NCBI RefSeq assembly: GCF_044466355.1
Contig: NZ_JBITMQ010000012.1
Span: 186,001 to 250,000 of the forward strand
Direction of reading: 5' to 3'
Origin: Actinophytocola sp044466355
Lineage (GTDB): Bacteria; Actinomycetota; Actinomycetes; Mycobacteriales; Pseudonocardiaceae
Length of the DNA: 64,000 bases
Shown here one piece after another: positions 45,791-53,119 of this stretch; position 1 is the first letter of the stretch; every line of letters begins with the position of its first letter. The position numbers and the translations under genes are program-made. The notes below the pieces were generated by a model. The model saw only the letters and a program-made list of their open reading frames with translations, made no database searches and was not told the DNA's origin.

Positions 45791-47034
45791 CTCAGGTGAA
45801 GGCTGCTGCGCCTGCGATGGACCTGCTCGACGAGCGGTTGCGGCGTGGCGACGGGGTCAGGGGTGTGCTCGGGGCGGTTGCCGAGCGGGTCCGTGGTGGG
45901 GACCTCGGGGTGTTGCCGATCGTGGTCGGGTTGGTCGTGATCTGGACGGTGTTCCAGCTCCTCAACCCCGTGTTCCTGTCGAGCGCGAACCTCGTGAACC
46001 TGCTGATGGAGAGCGTGTCTGTCGGGATCATCGCGCTCGGCGTCGTGTGCGTGCTGCTGGTCGGGCAGATCGACCTGTCGGTCGGGTCGGTCAGCGGGCT
46101 GTCCGCGGCGCTCACGGCGGTCACGTTCGTCGACGCCGGCTGGCCGTTCTGGGCGTCGATCCTCGCCGCGATCGCGGCGGGCGGGGCGATCGGCTGGGTG
46201 TACGCGCAGATGGTGACGCGGCTGGGTGTGCCGTCGTTCGTCGCCACCCTCGCCGGGCTGCTCGGGTTCCTCGGGTTGCAGCTTTGGCTGCTCGGCAGCA
46301 AGGGCACGATCAACCTGCCGTTCGACTCCGGGCTGGTGCACTTCGCGCAGCTCGCGTTCGTGCCGGCATGGCTGTCGTACGTGCTGGTGGTCCTCGCGGC
46401 CGGTGGGATCTTCGTGACCGGGTACTCGCTGGCCCGCGCCCGCCGTGCCGCCGGGCTGTCCGCACGGTCCACCCTGCTGCTCGTCATCCGCAGCGTGGCA
46501 GTGCTGGTGGCGCTGGGTTTCGCGGTCTGGTACCTGAACCAGGCCCGCGGCGTCGGCTGGATGTTCGTGACGTTCGTCGCGCTGGTGCTGGTGATGAACT
46601 ACGTGCTCACCCGCACCGCGTGGGGCCGCGCCGTGTTCGCGATCGGCGGCAACGTCGAGGCGGCCCGGCGCGCCGGCATCAACGTGAAACGCATGTACAC
46701 CAGCGTGTTCATGCTGTGCAGCTCGCTCGCGGCGGTGGGTGGACTGATCGCCGCGGCGCGTCTGGCGGCGGCGAACCAGGCGAGCGGCGCCGGTGACGTG
46801 AACCTGAACGCGATCGCGGCGGCCGTCATCGGTGGCACCAGCCTGTTCGGCGGGCGGGGAAGCGCGTTCTCGGCGCTGCTGGGCATCCTGGTGATCCAGT
46901 CCATCTCAAGTGGACTGACACTGCTCGACCTCGACTCGTCGTTCCGTTTCATGGTGACGGGTCTGGTGCTGGCGCTGGCCGTCGCGCTCGACTCGGTGGC
47001 CCGACGGTCACGGGCGGCACATGGGCGCGCCTAG
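45787..47034 (+). CDS. ABC sugar importer permease (XylH/RbsC-like)
   Basis: 415 aa with about 10-11 helices. BPD_transp_2 features are NLVNLLMESVSVGIIALGVV, LLVGQIDLSVGSVSGLSAAL, the EAA-like GGNVEAARRAGINVKRMYTS, and AAAVIGGTSLFGGRGSAFSA. XylH-like by the long periplasmic insertions. The ATG 45787 is coupled to the repeat-encoded frame; its own ribosome site is poor, so expression may need that upstream translation. Its 3' end overlaps the convergent MarR gene by 27 nt. Confidence 0.9.
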   Translation: MTQVKAAAPAMDLLDERLRRGDGVRGVLGAVAERVRGGDLGVLPIVVGLVVIWTVFQLLNPVFLSSANLVNLLMESVSVGIIALGVVCVLLVGQIDLSVGSVSGLSAALTAVTFVDAGWPFWASILAAIAAGGAIGWVYAQMVTRLGVPSFVATLAGLLGFLGLQLWLLGSKGTINLPFDSGLVHFAQLAFVPAWLSYVLVVLAAGGIFVTGYSLARARRAAGLSARSTLLLVIRSVAVLVALGFAVWYLNQARGVGWMFVTFVALVLVMNYVLTRTAWGRAVFAIGGNVEAARRAGINVKRMYTSVFMLCSSLAAVGGLIAAARLAAANQASGAGDVNLNAIAAAVIGGTSLFGGRGSAFSALLGILVIQSISSGLTLLDLDSSFRFMVTGLVLALAVALDSVARRSRAAHGRA

Positions 47035-47445
47035 GTCGCTGCTCAGCAGTTGGACCAGCGCCTGACCGAGGTGTTTGCGGAGTTCGGGGGAGAGCCCGGC
47101 GACGAGTTTGCCGAGTTCCTCCCCCACTTCCGTTTTGAAGGCGTGCGCGGCCTGGCAACCGGTCTCGGTCGGCGCGACGTTCAACGCCCGGCGGTCGCCG
47201 GGCACCGCCGTGCGTTCCGCCAGGCCGCGGCGCTCGACACGGTCGACCAGGCCGGTGAGTGCCGCACGCTCCACGCCGAAGTGGTTGGCCAGGTCGGCCA
47301 TGCCCCGCGGGCCGTCCGCGATCACGCACAGCAGCTTGGCCTGCACGGGCGTGAGGTCGTGGTTTTCGGAGACGCGGGCGTAGACGTCCTGGACCAGGAA
47401 CGACAGCCGCACCAACCCGGCGGTCACTTGCGCGATCTCCTCCAC
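47008..47445 (-). CDS. MarR-family transcriptional regulator
   Basis: 145 aa. Winged helix with LTPVQAKLLCVIADGPRGMA, LANHFGVERAALTGLVDRVE, RRGLAERTAVPGDRRALNV. No cysteine at the OhrR position. It is divergent from a PPOX-type flavin/F420 enzyme with a 72-bp AT-richer gap (TAGATAGTTAATG, CATTGACAG), so it probably controls that gene. GTG 47445 chosen; a TTG upstream gives a longer form. Confidence 0.8.
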   Translation of the reverse strand: MEEIAQVTAGLVRLSFLVQDVYARVSENHDLTPVQAKLLCVIADGPRGMADLANHFGVERAALTGLVDRVERRGLAERTAVPGDRRALNVAPTETGCQAAHAFKTEVGEELGKLVAGLSPELRKHLGQALVQLLSSDLGAPMCRP

Positions 47446-47517
47446 GGCCCTACGGTACCCGACGTAGATAGTTAATGCCGCGTACAATCAGTGCCATTGA
47501 CAGTCAAGGGAGTGGAC

Positions 47518-47925
47518 ATGTCCTTTACCGAGCAGGAGGTCGCGTACCTGCGGTCCCAGCCGCTGGCGCGCATCTCGACCGTCGCGCCGGACGGGCAGCC
47601 GGACGTGGCGCCGGTGGGCTTCGAGTTCGACGGCACGTACTTCTACGTCGGTGGTCACGACCCGGTGCGAACCCGGAAATACCGCAACGTCGAGGCGGGG
47701 AACGAGAAGGTGGCGCTGGTGGTCGACGACCTGAAGTCCGTCGACCCGTGGCGGCCCCGGTTCCTGCGCGTCTACGGCACGGCCGAGCTGGTGGAGCGGG
47801 AGGGCCAGTTCGGCGCCGGGGCGTACATGCGGATCACGCCGACCGTCTCGTGGAGCTTCAACCTGGACGGCGAGTCCGGCACCCGCGACGCGGGCTTCCA
47901 GCGCACCGTCCACCAAGCGGCGTAA
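47518..47925 (+). CDS. PPOX-class F420/flavin-dependent oxidoreductase
   Basis: 135 aa split-barrel protein. LARISTVAPDGQPDVAPVGF, YVGGHDPVRTRKYRNVEAGN and KVALVVDDL are typical of PPOX-class F420-dependent reductases. Probable role is reduction of a small electrophile, possibly a ligand of the divergent MarR. The ATG 47518 has AAGGGAG. Its TAA is followed within a few bases by repeat array 4. Confidence 0.82.
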   Translation: MSFTEQEVAYLRSQPLARISTVAPDGQPDVAPVGFEFDGTYFYVGGHDPVRTRKYRNVEAGNEKVALVVDDLKSVDPWRPRFLRVYGTAELVEREGQFGAGAYMRITPTVSWSFNLDGESGTRDAGFQRTVHQAA

Positions 47926-47929
47926 CCCC

Positions 47930-48212
47930 TCGCGAGTCGCGTTCCCAGGCGCATCGAGTTGTGGGGGGGGGGGGGGGGGGGAGTGGTGTGGGAGACGGGG
48001 GGGAGTGCGCACAACCCCCGCCGAGGACAAAAACCACACCGGCGAGGGGGGGCGGCGGGCGGGGGTGGTCCCCGGGCCCTCCTTGGGTGGTTTTGCTGCC
48101 CCCGCGGGCCCCGCCCCCCCCCCCCCCCCCCCCACAACTCGCCATGTGCGAAAACGCGACTCGCGGTGTCTGAGAGCGCGACTCGCGGTGTCTGGGGGCG
48201 CGACTCGCGGGG
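47930..48212. repeat. 22-bp-unit repeat array 4 with G19/C20 hairpin
   Basis: One CGCGAGTCGCG unit, then CGAGTTGT followed by 19 G (47963-47981), about 130 bp of G-rich sequence, 20 C (48114-48133), ACAACTCG and three inverted CGCGACTCGCG units ending at the convergent stop codon (48213). The usual GTTTCGTGC arms are replaced by the homopolymers. The middle could be a sequencing artefact at a hairpin. Confidence 0.7.
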
Positions 48213-48992
48213 TCAGTATTCGTCGTGGAAGCGGAGGGTTGGGTTGCCTGCCTGGGCGGCGAAGGTGGTGGCGCGGTTTGCTGGTTTTTCCCATGGTTCC
48301 TGGCGGCCCAGGGCGGTCATGTCCAGGAAGTAGTGGGTGCCGCCGATCTGTTCGAGGCCGCGGGCGTACGTCGAGTACGTGTGGAAGACCCGGTCCCCGT
48401 CCCGGAGGAAGCACGACATGCCGGGGTAGTCGCCGCGCCTCGCGGGGGACCACTCGAAGCCCTGCTCGGCGAGTTCCGGCTCCGTCCGGTAGTTCAGCAG
48501 CACGGGCTGGACCCGTTCGTCCACCGTCACGTGGTAGTCGTGGTTGAAGTCGCTGCTGTGGGAGGAGACCCACGGGAACGCCCACCCCATCCGCTCGTGG
48601 AACGGCCCGATCTTCTCGTACGGCGCCCGTGACACCGCCACGAACGACGTGTTCCGCTGGTGCAGATGGACGAGGTTGCCGATGTTGTCCGCGTGCGCCG
48701 AGCAGCTCGGGCAGCCCGTGTCGCGGGGTACCTCGGTGCCGTCCTCGTCGACGTCGAACGCCCACATCATGTGGTGCACGATCAGCTGTGCGCGCCCGTC
48801 GAACAGGTCGAGCAGCGTCACCGGCCCGTCCGGGCCGGTGAACACGTACTCCTTGTCCACCGGCACCATCGGCAGCGACCGCCTGGCCGCCGCCAGCTCG
48901 TCACGTGCCCTGGTCAGCGCCTTCTCCCTGGCCAGGAGCTCCTTGCGGGCCTCGAGCCACTCCGCGCGGCTCACGATGCTCGGCAGGTTCAT
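48213..48992 (-). CDS. DUF899 thioredoxin-like protein
   Basis: 259 aa, normal for DUF899. SRAEWLEARKELLAREKALT, LPMVPVDKEYVFTGPDG, LFDGRAQLIVHHMMW, CPSC in DTGCPSCSAHADN, AVSRAPYEKI and YSTYARGLEQIGGTHYFLDM. The CPSC pair sits at the thioredoxin-fold active site. Probable cytosolic redox enzyme, substrate unknown. The stop codon abuts array 4. Confidence 0.85.
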   Translation of the reverse strand: MNLPSIVSRAEWLEARKELLAREKALTRARDELAAARRSLPMVPVDKEYVFTGPDGPVTLLDLFDGRAQLIVHHMMWAFDVDEDGTEVPRDTGCPSCSAHADNIGNLVHLHQRNTSFVAVSRAPYEKIGPFHERMGWAFPWVSSHSSDFNHDYHVTVDERVQPVLLNYRTEPELAEQGFEWSPARRGDYPGMSCFLRDGDRVFHTYSTYARGLEQIGGTHYFLDMTALGRQEPWEKPANRATTFAAQAGNPTLRFHDEY

Positions 48993-49003
48993 ACCCGTAC
49001 AGA

Positions 49004-49041
49004 CCGAGGGGCGGCGCGAAACTCATCGCACCGCCCCTCGG
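49004..49041 (-). terminator. terminator hairpin after the SRPBCC gene
   Basis: CCGAGGGGCGG and CCGCCCCTCGG, a perfect 11-bp stem with a 16-nt loop, downstream of the minus-strand SRPBCC gene. Confidence 0.7.
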
Positions 49042-49053
49042 AGTCGCCCGCCG

Positions 49054-49698
49054 TCAGAACGGGTTGCGGCGGTTGCGGTCCATGCCGGCCGGGTTACCGG
49101 GCACCGACTCGTCGGGCCCCTCCGGCGCGGGCTCGTCCGCGTACGTCGGGCGGGTGTGCTCGGCCGCGAAGTCCGGGTCGCCCGGCGGGACGCTCTGGCC
49201 CGGGCTGCCGCCACGGGGAGCCATCCGCGACTCGCCCTGTTGCGGCGAACGCTCCACGTCACCGCGCCAGCCACCGGTCTCGGCGCCGCGGTGCTCGATG
49301 AACTCCTTGAACCGGCCGAGGTCGCCCTGGATCCGGTGACCCACGACGCCCAGTGCCGAGCCCGCCTTCTCGGTCAGGCTGTCCGGCTCGTAGTCCATCT
49401 GCAGGTGGACCCGCGTCGTCCTGTCGTCGATGCGGTGGAACGTCACGACACCGGAGTGCTCCGGGCCGGTGATCGACCGCCACGCCACCCGCTCGTCCGG
49501 GTGCTGTTCGGTGATCTCGGCGTCGAACTCACGGGTGACGCCGCCGACCGTGGTGTGCCAGTGGGTGCGCGTCGGGGTGAGCTGCTCGATGCGGTCCACG
49601 CCCTCCATGAAGGCCGGGAACGACTCGAACTGCGTCCACTGGTTGTACGCGGTCCGCACGGGAGTCTGCACATCCACCGACTTCTCGATGGTGGTCAC
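49054..49698 (-). CDS. SRPBCC-family protein
   Basis: 214 aa. The START/SRPBCC ligand-binding fold (~1-145) shows VDVQTPVRTAYNQWTQFESF, FMEGVDRIEQL, GPEHSGVVTFHRIDDRTTRV and DYEPDSL. A disordered Pro/Gly/Glu tail follows (~150-214). This matches the polyketide-cyclase/dehydrase-like stress proteins often seen in actinobacteria. The GTG 49698 has a strong GGAGGACAG. Ligand unknown. Confidence 0.82.
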   Translation of the reverse strand: MTTIEKSVDVQTPVRTAYNQWTQFESFPAFMEGVDRIEQLTPTRTHWHTTVGGVTREFDAEITEQHPDERVAWRSITGPEHSGVVTFHRIDDRTTRVHLQMDYEPDSLTEKAGSALGVVGHRIQGDLGRFKEFIEHRGAETGGWRGDVERSPQQGESRMAPRGGSPGQSVPPGDPDFAAEHTRPTYADEPAPEGPDESVPGNPAGMDRNRRNPF

Positions 49699-49743
49699 TG
49701 TCTGTCCTCCTTCGATCGCGTGCGTGGCAAGACGTTCCACGTC

Positions 49744-50106
49744 TCACCACGACGAAACATGTCTTGCCCTGCGGCGGTTCTTGCCGGTACCGGGGGCGAA
49801 ACCGTGCTTGACCAGCCGCGCCTCGGTCAGCTCGTCCGCGCTCGTGAGCGTGAAGAACAGGCTCAGCGCGAGCGCGGCGCCGACCGCCAGCAGCGCCCAG
49901 CCGAGGGACAACGGCGTCAACAGCACCAGTACGAGAAACGCCGCGACCAGCCACGGCAGCGTCTGCGCAACCACCAGGAGCGCGAAGCGCGCCAGCCAGC
50001 CGCGGTCGGTCGCGTCGTGCAACACCCACTCGCGGTAGCGGTCGGGCAGCCGCCCGCCGTACGCGTAGTGAAGCCACCGCACGGGGCCCGGCCTCGTCAT
50101 CTCCAT
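49744..50106 (-). CDS. DUF5313 membrane protein
   Basis: 120 aa. RPGPVRWLHYAYGGRLPDRY, REWVLHDATDRGW, two helices (ALLVVAQTLPWLVAAFLVLV and LGWALLAVGAALALSLFFTL) and LVKHGFAPGTGKNRR match DUF5313. Small actinobacterial membrane protein of unknown role. ATG 50106 or 50100. Confidence 0.78.
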   Translation of the reverse strand: MEMTRPGPVRWLHYAYGGRLPDRYREWVLHDATDRGWLARFALLVVAQTLPWLVAAFLVLVLLTPLSLGWALLAVGAALALSLFFTLTSADELTEARLVKHGFAPGTGKNRRRARHVSSW

Positions 50107-50134
50107 GCGTCCGGGTACCCCGCCAGGTCGGCGG

Positions 50135-51412
50135 TCAACGTGCTGTGGCGCGGAACTCCAGGCGGAAGTTGTCGAGCGTGCCGGGCAGCCGCTCGTGGCC
50201 GCGCAGGCCGTGGTCGTCGGTCAACGCGTAGTCACGGTGCGTCCGCATGACCGCGAGCATCGTGCTCGTCGTGTACAGCACGAGGTTGCGGCCCGGGCAC
50301 TGGCCCGGCCCGCCGCTGAACGGCACCAGCGCCGGATGCGACTGTGCGCGACCGTCCAACCACATGCCGGGGTCGAACCGCTGCGAGACCTGGCGGTGGA
50401 AGTACGGTGCGAACACGAGCACCGTCGTGCCGTCGGGCAGTTCGTGGCCGCCGAGCGTCGTCTTCTCCGTGCTCTCGCGCAGGATCGCCGGGGTCGTCGG
50501 CCACAGCCGAAGCGTGTCGAGCACGCACGCCCGCAGGTACGGCAGCTGTGCCGGTTCGCCCGCGTCCCGCTCGGCCCGCGCGGCGGCGTCCGGGTGCGTG
50601 GCGAGCACGGCGAGCGTGCGCATGACCGCCATGCCCGCCGCGTCGAACGCGAACAGCCAGTGCGGCACCTGGCCCACCGGGTCGACGTCCGCGCCGAACC
50701 CGGCGGCGACGGAGTCCGGGTCGCGGCGCTCGACGTGCGTGCGGAGGCGTTCGGTGAACTCGGACAGGAGCCGCTCGCGCCGGGGCATCGCCCACGCCCA
50801 GTTCGCGGTGCGGCGCAGCCGGTCGAGGAGTTCGGTGAGCCGCTCGTCGTCGCGGGCGGCGTCGCCGAGCACGACCCGGCGGACGACGCGCTGCCAGGTG
50901 GTGTCGAAGGTGTCCCATTCGAGGGTGCGGTCGGTGAGCGTGGCCGCCTCCTCGGTGATGACCCGGTGGATCGGGACGGCGAGGTGGTGCAGCGGGCGCG
51001 CGGTCTCCAGCGCGTGTTCGTTGGCCGCACGGCGTTTCGCGCGTGTCGCCTCGTCGCGGGTGATCAGCACGGCGTGCGGCTGGAAGTGCTTCAGCGCGCT
51101 GACCTTGTCGGTGCTCGCCGGCGTGAACGGGTCGGGCGACGCCGCGAGCACGGCACCGACGTGGTCCGGTGACAGGACGACCGCGACCTCGCGGTGCCCC
51201 GGTACGCGCAGGAGCACCGGACCGGCGCCGTACCGGTCGGCGAGGCGGGCGATCTCGCGGACGGCGCGATCGTCGCCGCCGAGCCGGTCGACGAGCCCCA
51301 TCAGCAGGGGTCGCCGTTTGATGACACCGCCCGCGAGCGTGGGCAGCAGCACGGTCGAGAGCACGCGGGCGGTGTCGGTCGCGGAGGCACGGGTGATGAT
51401 CGCGCTGGTCAT
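50135..51412 (-). CDS. atypical cytochrome P450
   Basis: 425 aa. The heme loop FSGGPGQCPGRNLVL is intact. The K-helix Glu-x-x-Arg reads DTLR (Glu to Asp), and the I-helix (FAFDAAGMAVMRTLAVLATH) lacks the acid-Thr pair needed for normal O2 activation. A hydrophobic N-terminal segment LLPTLAGGVIKRRPLLMGLV resembles the family that fuses to or pairs with small hydrolases. It may use peroxide or an unusual substrate. The next gene is an alpha/beta-hydrolase-like protein 35 bp upstream, probably co-transcribed. No ferredoxin is adjacent. Confidence 0.85.
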   Translation of the reverse strand: MTSAIITRASATDTARVLSTVLLPTLAGGVIKRRPLLMGLVDRLGGDDRAVREIARLADRYGAGPVLLRVPGHREVAVVLSPDHVGAVLAASPDPFTPASTDKVSALKHFQPHAVLITRDEATRAKRRAANEHALETARPLHHLAVPIHRVITEEAATLTDRTLEWDTFDTTWQRVVRRVVLGDAARDDERLTELLDRLRRTANWAWAMPRRERLLSEFTERLRTHVERRDPDSVAAGFGADVDPVGQVPHWLFAFDAAGMAVMRTLAVLATHPDAAARAERDAGEPAQLPYLRACVLDTLRLWPTTPAILRESTEKTTLGGHELPDGTTVLVFAPYFHRQVSQRFDPGMWLDGRAQSHPALVPFSGGPGQCPGRNLVLYTTSTMLAVMRTHRDYALTDDHGLRGHERLPGTLDNFRLEFRATAR

Positions 51413-51447
51413 GGTCCTCGGATGCCCTCGCCGGACCGGCGGAAACG

Positions 51448-51954
51448 TCACTTCATCGTGGCCAGCGCGGTCACCAGGCCCGCCACCACCTCCGGGTGTC
51501 CGAGCGGGAGCGGCGCCTCGACGCGGTCGTCCGGGCCGCGGTGGCTGCGGGCCACGACGCGCACCTCGATGTCGCTGCCGGGGAGGGACTCGTCGCCGTC
51601 CGGCGGGTCGACCAGCAGGACGGACGTGACGATGTCGGAGTATTCGCGCGCCAGTGCGAGCGCCGCCTCGCAGGCCTCGCCGCTCGCCACGAGGTTCGCG
51701 GCGGACTGCCGGTCCGCGAGCGTCTCGAACACGTCCTCGACGTCCTCTATCGACTGCTTGCTCGCCGGGACCCGGCACCACGCCACCTGGAAGTGGGCGG
51801 CGAGCTGGTCCCAGGTCGGTGGCAGCTCGTCGTGCTTGGCCGTGCCCGCCGGGTCGACCACCACCAGCGCGGGACCGTCCTCACGGCCCGCCCACACCAC
51901 GGGGTTGCCCTGCGCCCGCGGTCCTTCTTTCGCGAACTCACGCACCGGTATCAC
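51448..51954 (-). CDS. small alpha/beta-hydrolase-like protein
   Basis: 168 aa. VVWAGREDGPALVVVDPAGT, LAAHFQVAWCRVPASKQSIE, ASGEACEAALALAREY and SVLLVDPPDGD follow an alpha/beta-hydrolase pattern, but the nucleophile elbow is SGEAC rather than GxSxG, and the chain is half the usual length. Probably a non-catalytic or reduced member. Paired with the P450. Confidence 0.5.
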   Translation of the reverse strand: MIPVREFAKEGPRAQGNPVVWAGREDGPALVVVDPAGTAKHDELPPTWDQLAAHFQVAWCRVPASKQSIEDVEDVFETLADRQSAANLVASGEACEAALALAREYSDIVTSVLLVDPPDGDESLPGSDIEVRVVARSHRGPDDRVEAPLPLGHPEVVAGLVTALATMK

Positions 51955-51993
51955 CTCGCCCGGGGGATACCGCCGCGCTCGTCGGGCAAAACG

Positions 51994-52857
51994 TCAACGC
52001 TGCTCACGCACGACGTCGGCCGGTGGTGTGTCGGTGCGCAGGCCGCCGAAGCGGGGGTGGCGCAGCCTGCCTTCCCGCGTCCACTCGCTGAACCCGACGT
52101 GCACCACCAGTTCCGGCCGGATCCAGTGCGCGGTCGGCTCCGGCACCGGGTCGGCGAACGGGGAGGTGTCCTGGGCCATGGCGTCCATGCGGGCCCGCAG
52201 CGCACGCAGGGTCGCGTGGTCGTAGCCGGTGCCGACCTTGCCCGCGTACCGCAGCGCGCCGTTCTCGTGGTAGCCGACGATCAGCGCGCCGAACCCGGCC
52301 CGCGACCCCTGCGGCTCGGTGAACCCGCCGACGACGAACGCCTGGCTGCGCACGCACTTGAACTTGAGCCAGTCCGCGGAGCGCCCGCCGACGTACGGCG
52401 AGTCGGCGCGTTTGGCGATCAGTCCTTCCCAGCCGTTGTCGCACGCGTGCCGGTAGTAGTCCTCGCCGTCGCCCTCGCGGTGCTCGGTGTAGTGCAGCGG
52501 GCCACCGAAACGGAACGCCGTGCGCAGTATTTCCTTGCGTTCCCACAGCGGCCGTCCGGTGAGGTCTGTGCCATCGACATAGAGCAGGTCGAACAGGTGG
52601 TACCGCACGGTGTCGCCGTCGCGGACGATCTCGCCGTCGGCGACGAAGCGGGTCGTGCCCGCCCCGGCCAGCAGTTCGACCAGGTCGGGGTAGGTGTCGT
52701 CGAGGCGTTTGTGGGCGCGGGACCACAGCTGGGGCCGCCACCCGTCGCGGATGGACAGGGCGCGCACCCCGTTCAGCTTCCGTTCGAACAGCCAGTCGTC
52801 GTCGGAGAAGCGGCGATCGGTCGGCGTTGCGAGCATCAACTCGGGCGGATCGATCAT
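51994..52857 (-). CDS. ATP-dependent DNA ligase (LigD-like ligase domain)
   Basis: 287 aa. Adenylation domain: the motif I lysine is in FERKLNGVRAL, followed by RFVADGEIV, YHLFDLLYVDG, WEGLIAKRADSPYVGGRSAD and WLKFKCVRSQAF. An OB domain follows with FGALIVGYHENGALRYAGKV. Motif I is KLNG instead of KxDG (Asp to Asn, a single GAC to AAC change). It joins DNA breaks, likely in a Ku-type repair branch; no ku or polymerase domain is here. ATG 52857 begins directly at IDPPELMLAT. Confidence 0.85.
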   Translation of the reverse strand: MIDPPELMLATPTDRRFSDDDWLFERKLNGVRALSIRDGWRPQLWSRAHKRLDDTYPDLVELLAGAGTTRFVADGEIVRDGDTVRYHLFDLLYVDGTDLTGRPLWERKEILRTAFRFGGPLHYTEHREGDGEDYYRHACDNGWEGLIAKRADSPYVGGRSADWLKFKCVRSQAFVVGGFTEPQGSRAGFGALIVGYHENGALRYAGKVGTGYDHATLRALRARMDAMAQDTSPFADPVPEPTAHWIRPELVVHVGFSEWTREGRLRHPRFGGLRTDTPPADVVREQR

Positions 52858-53119
52858 CTCTCGTCTCGGTGATCGGCGGGGAATATGCAATTTGCATACC
52901 CGGGGTTGCGGATTGTAAACGCTCGGCGTCAGCACGTCACGCCCCGGCTCAGGGGAGCGCCGCGAGCACCGGTTTCCAGTCGAATCCGCTGTCCGCACGG
53001 ATGTTTTCGTTGGGCAGCACGACCGCTCCCCACTGTGCCCGCGGCCCATTTGTCGACGGTGTTGAAGGCGGCGGGCACGCATATGTCGTGATTCGGCACG
53101 GCTGTACGCGCGCCCAGGT
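52858..53119. other. intergenic region with a protein-tail-like fragment
   Basis: 262 bp. On the minus strand one frame ends QWGAVVLPNENIRADSGFDW then KPVLAALP and a stop; this could be the end of a lost gene, but I cannot assign it. No complete gene. Confidence 0.3.
52884..52898. promoter_or_regulatory. palindrome TATGCAATTTGCATA upstream of the ligase
   Basis: A perfect 15-bp odd dyad (TATGCAA-T-TTGCATA), 27 bp upstream of the ligase start and strikingly AT-rich. Likely a repressor site; regulator unknown. Confidence 0.5.
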
